From: Deltaproteobacteria bacterium | GTDB lineage: Bacteria; Myxococcota_A; Polyangia; Palsa-1104; JAEUJZ01 | Assembly (NCBI GenBank): GCA_017990795.1 | Contig: JAGNNG010000022.1 | Coordinates: 1-10,840 of the forward strand | Reading direction: 5' to 3' | Length of the DNA stretch: 10,840 bases | In this document: in pieces, positions 1-6,566 of the stretch | Layout: the number at the start of each line of letters is the position of its first letter | Numbering within the stretch: the stretch's first letter is position 1 | Notes under the pieces: model-generated | The model's input: only the letters and a program-made list of their open reading frames with translations | Databases searched by the model: none | Told to the model about the DNA's origin: nothing | Translations under genes and position numbers: made by a program

Positions 1-407
1 AGTGCTTTTTTGAGCACCAGCAGATCGTAGGCTCCTGCCTGCAGCACCTGAGTGGCCAGCGTCCTTGCAGCGAGCGCCGATACCTCCTCCGTTAGCAGGC
101 CGATGACCGTGGCGTCGTGATGGCGTAAGGCGGTCACCTGACGCACTGCCTCGTCCGCTGCCGATGGTAGCTCGACAACCACCAGGTCTTGAGGCTGCTC
201 ACTCAGCTCTGCTAGAGCCGCATCGCAGTCAGCCACGCTTCGAACGGAGTATCCCGCCGCGCGCAGCGTGGTGGCCCAGTGCTGCCGCTCGGGCGCAGCC
301 AAACCAACCAGCAACAGACGGCGACGCACCGTCGTGGCGACCACGGAAGTAGCCTCGACAGCAACGCTCGCGGGTGGCTTGGCCGACTTCCCACCTTGCC
401 TGGTCAC
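1..407 (-). CDS. Receiver-like (pseudo-receiver) domain protein, partial
   Basis: The gene runs off the left edge, so only the first 135 codons are visible. I chose the GTG at 407-405 because it overlaps the TGA stop of the upstream transporter gene as GTGA, a usual sign of translational coupling, and no ATG precedes it in frame after a stop near 439. Residues 1-28 are a Lys/Pro/Ala-rich lead. Residues 29-135 read like a response-regulator receiver: a hydrophobic first strand (RRRLLLVG), a helix ending AAGYSV, a third strand QDLVVVELP, a fourth strand ATVIGLLTEE, and GAYDLLVLKK at the fifth strand with its conserved-type Lys. The phospho-acceptor Asp is replaced by Glu79, and the acidic pair after strand 1 is missing (GLAAPE). 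It is therefore probably not phosphorylated normally. The missing C-terminus could carry an output domain. The receiver fold is inferred from the pattern only. Confidence 0.6.
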   Translation of the reverse strand, partial: MTRQGGKSAKPPASVAVEATSVVATTVRRRLLLVGLAAPERQHWATTLRAAGYSVRSVADCDAALAELSEQPQDLVVVELPSAADEAVRQVTALRHHDATVIGLLTEEVSALAARTLATQVLQAGAYDLLVLKKA

Positions 408-1453
408 GAGCCGCCGATTGGGGCCTTTGGCTTATCCGCTAGCTCAAGCTGACCCTGCGCATGCTGTACCAGCCCGACCGCAACCACCAGCAGCGTCGCC
501 GCCGCAACCTGATGAGCCGCCAGCGCATGACCGAAGTAGCCCCAGGTAACGACCACGGCAGCCAGCGTCTGCATCATCTCAAAATAGCCCGCCGTCGAGG
601 CGCGAGTCCGTCGCAGCCCTTCAAAATAGAACAGCAGCGGTATCCCGCCAGACAGCACCGACAGCCCCAAAAATAGCAGCACCACCGTCACCGGTTGCGC
701 CGCTGCAGCTGCAGGCCACAGGTCGGCGCCGTTCATCTTGCCGCGAACCAGCAGCAGCAGCGTCAGGCACAGCGTGCCGATTAGGACTCGCATCGAAGCG
801 GCTAGCTGCAGCGACATTCCCATCATCGCCCCCCGCCCTGCTACCGTCGATAAACCCCAGAAAAATGCGCACAAAAGCGCAAGCCCAGTGCCACTGCGAA
901 AGCCGTCTTTTGCAAACTCGGCGCCAAAGCGATCCAGGTGTTCAACCGATAGCAGCATGCCTGCCAGCACCGCCACCGGAGCCCACACGAAAAACCGCTT
1001 CGACAAGCGATCGCCAAGCAGCACGCACGCAAAAGTCGTCGACAGCACCGGCTGAATGTTCAGCACGACATTTACGACCGTCGGATTGCCTCGACGTAAC
1101 GACTCGGTAAACAAGATCGTGCCGACGACAGAGCCTGCAATCGCCGAGAAGAGCAGAAACAGCCAGGGCCGCTTTTGCACCTTGGGCAGCTCGAACCGGC
1201 GCGACAGCAGCAGTGGCAGCAAGAACAAAAGCTGAATGACATGCTCGTGAAAAACGATCACTTCCGAGGCAAACAGCTTGTTTAGGGGAATGCGCCACAG
1301 GCTCTCGGTCCCCCACAGCGCCGCTCCGATGGCCACAAGCCACGGACCCAGTAGGCCCCGTGCTCCATCCGTCCCTTGACTGCCCCCTTTTAGCGCAGGC
1401 ACGGCGTCTGATTTGGTTGAGCTCGTCTGCGTCGGAGTGGCGCGCTTTTGCAT
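404..1453 (-). CDS. EamA/DMT-superfamily transporter, 10 membrane segments
   Basis: The 349-residue protein looks like an inner-membrane permease of the drug/metabolite transporter superfamily. After a polar 33-residue N-terminus it shows two homologous EamA halves, roughly residues 34-170 and 188-332. Each would have five hydrophobic helices, and length and layout match the family. Typical pieces are LWGTESLWRIPLNK in helix 1, the stretch ESLRRGNPTVVNVVLNIQP with the family's Pro near the end of a helix, LLGDRLSKRFFVW, and in the second half FFWGLSTVAGRGAM and YFEGLRRTRASTAGYFEMM. The substrate cannot be told from sequence; the family covers metabolite and amino-acid exporters and nucleotide-sugar carriers. 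Its TGA overlaps the GTG of the receiver-like gene, so the two are likely co-translated. No Shine-Dalgarno is visible before the ATG at 1453, which fits the candidate promoter that would start transcription almost at the ATG. Confidence 0.88.
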   Translation of the reverse strand: MQKRATPTQTSSTKSDAVPALKGGSQGTDGARGLLGPWLVAIGAALWGTESLWRIPLNKLFASEVIVFHEHVIQLLFLLPLLLSRRFELPKVQKRPWLFLLFSAIAGSVVGTILFTESLRRGNPTVVNVVLNIQPVLSTTFACVLLGDRLSKRFFVWAPVAVLAGMLLSVEHLDRFGAEFAKDGFRSGTGLALLCAFFWGLSTVAGRGAMMGMSLQLAASMRVLIGTLCLTLLLLVRGKMNGADLWPAAAAAQPVTVVLLFLGLSVLSGGIPLLFYFEGLRRTRASTAGYFEMMQTLAAVVVTWGYFGHALAAHQVAAATLLVVAVGLVQHAQGQLELADKPKAPIGGS

Positions 1454-1460
1454 GAACCAA

Positions 1461-1490
1461 ACCGTACGTAATGGTCCCTAGCGCTGTCAA
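1461..1490 (-). promoter_or_regulatory. Candidate sigma-70 promoter for the EamA gene
   Basis: On the minus strand a perfect TTGACA (1490-1485) is followed after 18 bases by TACGGT (1466-1461), a weak -10 with three of six matches. The predicted start lies about at the ATG (1453), giving a very short or absent leader, which agrees with the lack of a ribosome site. The -35 is convincing; the -10 is not. Confidence 0.3.
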
Positions 1491-1496
1491 CGAGCA

Positions 1497-1703
1497 ATGC
1501 CCAGCGCCTGCGCATCCGACTCGTGCCGACGCTGGCTGGCTGGCGCGGGGTCTTTAGCGGCGACACTATTTACATCTTTGTCAATAACCGGAGCACAGGC
1601 CGCGCCTCAATTCGCAACGCTAGCTCTGACCACTATTTACGCAGTGACTGCTGACGCTGACAGCGAAGGAGAGGAAGCCGATTGCCCAGAACTTAAGCGT
1701 TAG
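1497..1703 (+). CDS. Possible small secreted protein (68 aa)
   Basis: This ORF sits alone between the divergent EamA and S41 genes and ends 6 bases before the TTG proposed for the S41 gene. The product has a plausible signal peptide: a basic stretch (CRRW), a hydrophobic core around LAATLFTSLSITG, and an AQA/AP cleavage site near residue 36. A short acidic mature part follows (DADSEGEEAD). No family is recognised. The ribosome site is weak and no homologue can be checked here, so it may be a chance ORF inside a long leader. If real, it may be translationally coupled to the protease gene. Confidence 0.25.
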   Translation: MPSACASDSCRRWLAGAGSLAATLFTSLSITGAQAAPQFATLALTTIYAVTADADSEGEEADCPELKR

Positions 1704-1711
1704 GATATATT
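1682..1711 (+). promoter_or_regulatory. Candidate promoter / start-deciding region for the S41 gene
   Basis: TTGCCC (1682-1687), an 18-base spacer and TATATT (1706-1711) resemble a sigma-70 promoter that would start transcription near 1718, just before GTG at 1719. Alternatively, AGGA at 1702-1705 is a ribosome site 4 bases before TTG at 1710. The two readings give proteins differing by three residues, and the sequence does not decide between them. Confidence 0.22.
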
Positions 1712-3335
1712 GAGTACAGTGGCTACTGGGCTTCAGTCCGCCTTCCATGGACATACGGGACGCGAAAGCGGCGATGGCCGCCGACCGCGCTCTAACACGT
1801 TCGTGGTCTCGGTGGCAGCGGGACTTTCGATGCTGAGCTTTGCGCTGCTCGCTGGAGTGGCGACGGCCGTACCTCGGAAATCCAGCCCATTTAATAAGCT
1901 GTCCGTGTTTTCTCGGGTCCTGTCCTACGTCGAGACCAACTACGTCGAAGAAGTAAATCAGGACGAGCTGATTTACGGCGCGATCAAGGGCATGCTCGAC
2001 ACGCTGGACCCGCACTCGACGTTCTTGCGACCCGAGCAGTACAAAGAGATGCAGAGCGATACCACCGGACAGTTTTCCGGCGTCGGTATCGAAGTCGATG
2101 TCCGCGACGGTGTCTTGACGGTGCTAGCGGTGATGGAGGGCACTCCAGCCGCGCGCGCTGGCATCGTCACCGGGGACCAGATCCAAAAGATCGACGACCA
2201 GGCAACCCGGGGCATGCTCGACTATGTACAGCGGATGCGCGGCAAGCGCGGGACCCAGGTTCAGCTAACGCTGCTGCGTAAAGGCTGGAAAGAGCCCCGT
2301 CCGTTCCTGGTTACGCGTGAGCTAATCAAGGTGCGCAGCGTCGAGTCGTTCCTGCTGGAGCCCGGCTACGGCGTGGTCAAGATCAAGCAGTTTACCGACA
2401 AGATCGATCAGGATCTCGACGCAGCTCTGACGGCGATGGAAAAAGAGTCCGGCGGCAAGCTGGCCGGAGTCGTGCTGGACCTGCGCAACAATCCTGGCGG
2501 TCTGCTCGATCAAGCGGTGCGCGTGGCCGATGCATTTATCGATAGCGGCCTGATTGTGCGCACCGAAGGGCGCGGCGGTCGTATCCTGGAAGAAGAGCGC
2601 GCGCATCTACGCGGTTCCCGCACGAGCTTCCCCATCATCTGCATGGTCAACGGCGGCTCGGCTTCAGCGGCAGAGATCGTGGCCGGGGCGCTGCAAGATC
2701 ACGGACGTGCCGTAGTGATGGGCACACAGACGTTTGGCAAAGGCTCGGTGCAGACGATCATCGAGCTGGAAGATGGCAGCGCGCTCAAGCTGACGATTGC
2801 TCGCTACTTCACGCCGTCGGGACGCTCGATTCAGGAAAAAGGCATCACGCCTGATGTAGTCGTCGAGCAGGTCAAGATGTCCGAGGTAAAGCCTCTGATC
2901 GGTGAGGAGCCCGCACAAAAAGAGCGGGATCTGCACGGACATCTAAAAAACAAGCAGCACGAGCTGTCGCGTACACGCTCGGGCCCGCCGCCGGGCTACG
3001 GAGTTATCGCAGCCAAGACGCAGGCAGGCGAAGACTTCCAGCTGCGGACCGCGTACGATTATCTAAAAACATGGAACATCTTCGCCGCGCGGTTACTCCC
3101 ACGGCGATTGGGGAGTCAGCAAGTGGCCGGTTCGAGCCGCCCCGGGTCGGATCGTGAGTCAGTGCTGCCAGTGCCAGAAATGCCGGTATCAGAAGTGCCT
3201 GTGCCAGCACAAGCACAAGCAGTACCGGTAACAGGGATGCCAGCGTCAGGAATATCAGGAACAGGAATGCAAGGAACCGCAATGCAGGTCACGGGAAGGG
3301 CAGAACCGCTCGCCAGCCAGGCGACTCAGCGGTGA
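1710..3335 (+). CDS. S41 family C-terminal processing peptidase with PDZ domain and repetitive tail
   Basis: The 541-residue serine protease belongs to the CtpA/Prc-like S41 family, which cuts envelope proteins near their C-termini. Residues 1-28 are polar and 30-54 form a membrane anchor or uncleaved signal, placing the enzyme in the periplasm. The usual N-terminal helix follows, with ETNYVEEV and LDTLDPHSTFLRPEQY, then a PDZ domain (about 115-200, with GVGIEVD and GTPAARAGIVTGDQI). The catalytic core carries LDLRNNPGGLLDQAV, GGSASAAEI with Ser319 as likely nucleophile, and FGKGSVQ with Lys344 and Gln348 completing the Ser-Lys-Gln set. The family fold ends near residue 460. Residues 465-541 are an extra Pro/Val/Gly/Met-rich tail. 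The start is TTG at 1710 (AGGA 4 bases before) or GTG at 1719. Natural substrates are unknown; the FHA and OmpA proteins nearby are only neighbours. Confidence 0.93.
   Translation: MSTVATGLQSAFHGHTGRESGDGRRPRSNTFVVSVAAGLSMLSFALLAGVATAVPRKSSPFNKLSVFSRVLSYVETNYVEEVNQDELIYGAIKGMLDTLDPHSTFLRPEQYKEMQSDTTGQFSGVGIEVDVRDGVLTVLAVMEGTPAARAGIVTGDQIQKIDDQATRGMLDYVQRMRGKRGTQVQLTLLRKGWKEPRPFLVTRELIKVRSVESFLLEPGYGVVKIKQFTDKIDQDLDAALTAMEKESGGKLAGVVLDLRNNPGGLLDQAVRVADAFIDSGLIVRTEGRGGRILEEERAHLRGSRTSFPIICMVNGGSASAAEIVAGALQDHGRAVVMGTQTFGKGSVQTIIELEDGSALKLTIARYFTPSGRSIQEKGITPDVVVEQVKMSEVKPLIGEEPAQKERDLHGHLKNKQHELSRTRSGPPPGYGVIAAKTQAGEDFQLRTAYDYLKTWNIFAARLLPRRLGSQQVAGSSRPGSDRESVLPVPEMPVSEVPVPAQAQAVPVTGMPASGISGTGMQGTAMQVTGRAEPLASQATQR
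3162..3296 (+). repeat. Degenerate repeat coding the tail of the S41 protease
   Basis: This in-frame stretch codes about residues 485-529, built from loosely repeated pieces such as VPVPEMPVSE, VPVPAQAQ, VPVTGMPASG and SGTGMQGTAMQ. Codons shift to A-ending forms (CCA, GCA, GTA, ACA, GGA), unlike the G/C-ending use in the rest of the gene. That suggests recent expansion by slippage or a separate origin. Confidence 0.6.
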
Positions 3336-3490
3336 GCCACCTAGTGACCAGCAGACCAGAACCAAGCAGAGCCAAGGCACGCCTTGAACAGGCACCGGGT
3401 CCTTGCCGCCCAGACTACCGCGCAGAGCACCGCGCAAGTCACCGAGCAAGTGGATGTAGAGCAGATTTTGTAGCTGTTTTCCTGGGGTGC
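3336..3490 (+). other. Non-coding gap after the S41 gene
   Basis: No gene or terminator is convincing here. A short reading frame opens as GTGA on the protease stop and runs to 3541, but its product is Arg/Ala-rich with no domain, so I treat it as non-coding. Around 3419-3455 there are short imperfect repeats of the type ACCGCGCA. Confidence 0.4.
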
Positions 3491-3519
3491 TTGACCCACA
3501 AAGTGATGGGTCCTAAAAT
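3491..3519 (+). promoter_or_regulatory. Strong sigma-70-like promoter for the FHA gene
   Basis: TTGACC (3491-3496), exactly 17 bases, then TAAAAT (3514-3519): five of six matches in each box with ideal spacing. Transcription would start near 3526, leaving a leader of about 37 bases before the ATG at 3563. Confidence 0.65.
3493..3512. promoter_or_regulatory. Operator-like inverted repeat inside the FHA promoter
   Basis: GACCCA (3493-3498) and TGGGTC (3507-3512) form a perfect 6-bp inverted repeat with an 8-base centre. It lies between the -35 and -10 boxes and overlaps the end of the -35. A dimeric regulator bound there would block RNA polymerase. The regulator is not identifiable from this window. 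Confidence 0.4.
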
Positions 3520-3543
3520 CGCAATTGCCGTATTAGGCTAACT

Positions 3544-3570
3544 ATGCGCCAAAACGCGGGTCATGTATAA
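3544..3570 (+). other. Tiny upstream ORF overlapping the FHA start
   Basis: An 8-codon frame (MRQNAGHV, then TAA) begins at ATG 3544, with TTAGG 6 bases upstream, and overlaps the FHA start codon at 3563 in another frame. The FHA ATG itself has only a weak ribosome site (CGGG). The small frame could help or hinder initiation, or be chance. Confidence 0.2.
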
Positions 3571-5353
3571 GCTCATTATCGAGGACGACGAAGGTAAGAC
3601 GACGGAAGTCCCTATCATCCGCGACGAGATCACCGTCGGGCGGAAGGAAGGGAATACGATTCGTCTAACGGAGCGCAATGTCTCCCGAAGACATGCGCGT
3701 ATTTCTCGTCAGAATAATGCGCTGCATATCGAGGATGTACTCAGCTATAACGGCATCAAAGTTAACGGCGAGCGCATCAAAGGAAAGGTCGCTATTGGCG
3801 ACGGTGATCGCATCCAGATTGGCGATTACCAGCTTTCCATCAAGCTCGATAAAGCCGCCGTTAAGCCGCAGCCGGGTGCACCTGCTGGCGCAGCCAATGT
3901 CGGACAGCGGCCAGACATGGTCTCTGCTTCACCGACGATGCCGCATCAGCCGGTGGCAGCGCAGGGACCAGGTAGCTCGCTACCCACGGTGCAGCATCAG
4001 ACTGTCGCACCGACGGCCAAAGCCCCCGATAAGCCTGCACGCCTGATCGTCATCTCGACGAACTTTGCGCGCCAAGAGTTTCCTCTCGACAAAGCAGCGG
4101 TGGTCATCGGACGCACCGATGAAAATGATGTGGTCCTCAATCACCGCTCGATCTCGCGTCACCACGCCAAGATCGTGCGCGAAGGTGAGCACTTCCACAT
4201 CGTCGATATGCAGAGCGCCAATGGCGTCCGCGTCAACGGCGAAGACTACGGCAAGGTCGAGCTGCGCAAAGGCGATCAGATCGATCTTGGGCACGTCCGA
4301 CTGATCTTTGTCCCGCCCGGTCAAGACATCGACATCAAGGACAAGATCGTCGATCTGGATCGCAAGGGCCCGCCCATCTTTGCCATCGCGGTCGTGCTGC
4401 TACTGCTGATCGGTGCTGGTGGTGGTGCTTTCTTCTGGATCAATCGACCGCCGGTCGTCGATCCAGAAGCAGAAGCAGCCAAGCTGCTGGTTGATGTCGA
4501 GGGTGATCTGCAAGCGAAGCGCTGGCCGCAAGCCATTGAGAAGACCAGCAAGGTTATCTCTAGCCCAGCTGTCTCGGCCAAGAGCCGCGACCTTGCGACC
4601 ACCAAGCGCAACAAAGCCGAGCAAGAGTCCAAGGTCAAAGTCATCTACGAGCGCTTCGCCACCGCAGCGGGCGGCAGCCACTACGACCAGGCACTAAGCG
4701 CCTTTAAGGAAATTCCTGAGGACTCGGTCTACCGCAGTGGGGCTCGTGATCAATACGACCAGATCTTCCCGCTGTTCGTCGAGTCGCACGTCAAAGCCGC
4801 CGAAGATGCGCGCGCCCAAGGCAACTGCGCCGAGTTTCAGGCCCAGCTGAAGGTGGTGCTCGACATCGACTCGAAGCAGGTGAAGGCTTTGGCAGCGCGC
4901 GACCGTCCTTGTGGAGACAAGGCTACGACGACCACGGACAATCCACCGGTTGCGACGAATACCAAGCCGGAAAAGCCTTCTCATCACACTCGGCCAGACA
5001 AGACCGAGAAGCCCGAGAAGCCAGCAAAGCCGGACAAGGTTGAGAAGCCCGAGAAGCCGGAAAAGACCGAGATCGCCTCGGCAGATGTTGATCAGGCGCT
5101 AACCAACGCGCAGACCGAGTTCGTAAACGGCAACTTCAGCCAGTCGATCAGCATGGCCAAAGCAGTGCAGCGAGGCAACCCGACCCGCGCTTGGCGCATC
5201 ATTGGTGCCGCTGCATGCAACATCAAGGATGTGAAGCTGGCCAGCGAAGCGTTTAAGCACCTCGACTCGGCAGGTCGTCAGTACATGATCTACGCTTGCC
5301 AGCGACAGGGAATCACCTCCAGCGGCAGCCAGTTTAAGCTCAGCGAGCAGTAG
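3563..5353 (+). CDS. Double FHA-domain transmembrane protein with TPR-like periplasmic region
   Basis: The 596-residue protein probably reads phosphothreonine signals in the cytoplasm. FHA domain 1 (about 3-97) has GR at 26-27, SRRH at 41-44, and NG at 63-64 and 68-69. FHA domain 2 (about 159-251) has GR at 183-184, SRHH at 198-201, NG at 220-221 and 225-226. Both keep the Gly-Arg, Ser-x-x-His and Asn residues expected for ligand binding. A Pro/Gln/Ala-rich linker (100-155) joins them. One membrane helix (about 270-294, AIAVVLLLLIGAGGGAFFW) follows, so the C-terminal half should be periplasmic: helical stretches at 300-450 that resemble TPR or coiled repeats, a Lys/Pro/Glu linker (468-503), and a second helical block with TPR-like pattern (509-580). 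In myxobacteria such proteins commonly work with Hanks-type Ser/Thr kinases, but none is in view. The gene appears to stand alone behind its own promoter. Confidence 0.87.
   Translation: MYKLIIEDDEGKTTEVPIIRDEITVGRKEGNTIRLTERNVSRRHARISRQNNALHIEDVLSYNGIKVNGERIKGKVAIGDGDRIQIGDYQLSIKLDKAAVKPQPGAPAGAANVGQRPDMVSASPTMPHQPVAAQGPGSSLPTVQHQTVAPTAKAPDKPARLIVISTNFARQEFPLDKAAVVIGRTDENDVVLNHRSISRHHAKIVREGEHFHIVDMQSANGVRVNGEDYGKVELRKGDQIDLGHVRLIFVPPGQDIDIKDKIVDLDRKGPPIFAIAVVLLLLIGAGGGAFFWINRPPVVDPEAEAAKLLVDVEGDLQAKRWPQAIEKTSKVISSPAVSAKSRDLATTKRNKAEQESKVKVIYERFATAAGGSHYDQALSAFKEIPEDSVYRSGARDQYDQIFPLFVESHVKAAEDARAQGNCAEFQAQLKVVLDIDSKQVKALAARDRPCGDKATTTTDNPPVATNTKPEKPSHHTRPDKTEKPEKPAKPDKVEKPEKPEKTEIASADVDQALTNAQTEFVNGNFSQSISMAKAVQRGNPTRAWRIIGAAACNIKDVKLASEAFKHLDSAGRQYMIYACQRQGITSSGSQFKLSEQ
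4964..5071 (+). repeat. Lys-Pro-Glu repeat coding a linker in the FHA protein
   Basis: This in-frame low-complexity stretch codes residues 468-503, made of KPEKP, RPDKTEKPEKP and AKPDKVEKPEKP-type units. The DNA repeats GAGAAGCC. Such charged Pro-rich linkers usually form extended spacers, here probably separating two periplasmic helical blocks. Confidence 0.6.
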
Positions 5354-5360
5354 TCGCTCC

Positions 5361-5389
5361 CGTCGCCTTCGCCGCGACGTCTCCCCTCT
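5361..5389 (+). terminator. Weak terminator-like hairpin between convergent genes
   Basis: CGTCGC (5361-5366), a 7-base loop and GCGACG (5374-5379) form a 6-bp GC-rich stem 7 bases after the FHA stop, followed by a pyrimidine-rich tract with few clean T runs. It lies inside a wider 7-bp inverted repeat (GTAGTCG 5350-5356 and CGACTAC 5399-5405). Termination is plausible but not strong. Confidence 0.35.
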
Positions 5390-5401
5390 CACAAATTCCG
5401 A

Positions 5402-6412
5402 CTACGCCACCGCGCTGCCAATGCGCAGCGCTGCAACGCTTTCGTATCCAAGCCGAACTTCTGCAGCGTGCAGACCAGACCACGGCACAAACGCGCGATG
5501 GCAGTCCTTTGGCAGCGCACGCGCCACAGCGGCCACATCGACCTCGCCATGGCCCGGCGGCAGCCCACCCAGCTGACCACAAGCGTCACCCAGTAGCGCC
5601 AGCGGTCCAGTCCCAAACGTCAACACCGACTCCCGCAGAGCCACCGTGTGCATGGCAGAAGCCAGATGCGCAGCTGGCAAGTCCAGCGCAGCTGCCAACG
5701 GAGCCCCGCGAAACTCCGCCAGGAGCGCGCGCAGTTCCAGTGGGACCGGCAGCTCAACGATACGGCGTGGCGTCGGCAGTAGCACCGTAATGCCCTGGCG
5801 CACAGCGGCGTTGGCGACCTGCTCGAGACCACGTCGCAGAGCCTCCAGATGCCGCAACGCCAGCCCCGTTCGCGCGGCCATCAGCTCGTCAATCGCGTCC
5901 TCATCATCGGCCAGCCCTCCTCGCAGAAAAAACGCCCGCGCACGCTCCCAGTGACGCGTTAGACCACCAATCACGCCCGGTCTAAGCAGCACAAACGGGG
6001 CGCCTAGCTCCGCAGCCATCCCTAGCGCAGCCTCGGTGACCAGAAACGCGGCATGAGCTTCGTCACGCTCCTGCGAAGCCAGCGCCGCCAGCGCTGCCCG
6101 AGGACGAGCCAGCCGCATCGCTCCCAAAGAGTGCTCCAGCGCCAACACCGGTAGCTCGTCTCGATGGACCAGCAGCTCGGGCATAAGCTCGGACAGGACC
6201 TGGCTAAGTGGGCCCATCACTTGCCCGTCGGTCAAAAGCAGAGACCTAGCGCCTACGCTTTGTGCCCACGACAGAATCGGAGCCGCTCGTAGCACATGCC
6301 CGGGAGCCACCCGGCCTAAAAATGACAGACCCAGCGCGCACTGCGGAGCCAGCTGCTGAACTGGTTTAGACGCAGAGGCAAGCTCTTCAGGTGCGGTGTG
6401 TAGGTCTGCCAT
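5402..6412 (-). CDS. Sugar isomerase/epimerase-like TIM-barrel protein
   Basis: The 336-residue soluble protein (no signal peptide) resembles the xylose isomerase-like TIM barrel/AP endonuclease 2 superfamily. Supporting pieces, in order: GARSLLLTDG, ELGAPFVLLRPG (about 135-146), a helix leading to RQGITVLLPTP (205-215), RGAPLAAALDLPAAH (235-249), LPPGHGEVD (284-292) and a C-terminal AAEVRLGYESV. These are the positions where the family has a Glu ligand after 'GItl', an Asp in 'alD.gH', and 'pPG.G.iD'. The Glu seems replaced (LLPTP) while Asp244 remains, so metal binding and catalysis may be lost or changed. It converges on the FHA gene, with 48 bases between the two, and diverges from the OmpA gene. 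No Shine-Dalgarno is visible before the ATG at 6412, only an A-rich stretch. The family call is moderate; the substrate is unknown. Confidence 0.65.
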   Translation of the reverse strand: MADLHTAPEELASASKPVQQLAPQCALGLSFLGRVAPGHVLRAAPILSWAQSVGARSLLLTDGQVMGPLSQVLSELMPELLVHRDELPVLALEHSLGAMRLARPRAALAALASQERDEAHAAFLVTEAALGMAAELGAPFVLLRPGVIGGLTRHWERARAFFLRGGLADDEDAIDELMAARTGLALRHLEALRRGLEQVANAAVRQGITVLLPTPRRIVELPVPLELRALLAEFRGAPLAAALDLPAAHLASAMHTVALRESVLTFGTGPLALLGDACGQLGGLPPGHGEVDVAAVARALPKDCHRAFVPWSGLHAAEVRLGYESVAALRIGSAVA

Positions 6413-6488
6413 GTTTTTTTGTGTGCGTACTTTCCAGCCAAGAATACCGTCGAGATCAAGGCCTTAGCCGCGCCTTGAAACAGCCGAA

Positions 6489-6517
6489 AAAATACGGCGC
6501 GGGAAGTCGTTTGACAA
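6489..6517 (-). promoter_or_regulatory. Candidate promoter for the TIM-barrel gene
   Basis: On the minus strand, TTGTCA (6517-6512), 17 bases, then TATTTT (6494-6489): five and four of six matches. The leader would be about 70 bases. The -35 overlaps that of the opposite promoter for the OmpA gene. Confidence 0.4.
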
Positions 6518-6539
6518 TGCGAGACAAGTCAATTAACAC
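6511..6539 (+). promoter_or_regulatory. Candidate promoter for the OmpA/TSP3 gene
   Basis: A perfect TTGACA (6511-6516) is followed after 17 bases by TAACAC (6534-6539), a weak -10. Transcription would start near 6546 and give a leader of about 140 bases before the ATG at 6688, long enough to hold the hairpin at 6567-6595. Confidence 0.4.
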
Positions 6540-6566
6540 CTATCTGTCATTGAAGGACGTATTGTC

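Noticed and set aside
942..1490. 182-codon minus-strand ORF in another frame of the EamA gene
   Set aside because: Arg/Ala-rich with no domain, and the overlapping frame gives a complete ten-helix transporter.
3332..3541. 69-codon plus-strand ORF starting GTGA on the protease stop
   Set aside because: The overlap looks like coupling, but the product is Arg/Ala/His-rich without domain or signal, and it runs through the strong FHA promoter.
6413..6445. Sigma-54-like GG...GC motif before the TIM-barrel gene
   Set aside because: The GG to GC spacing is 11 bases rather than 10, and the rest of the consensus does not match.
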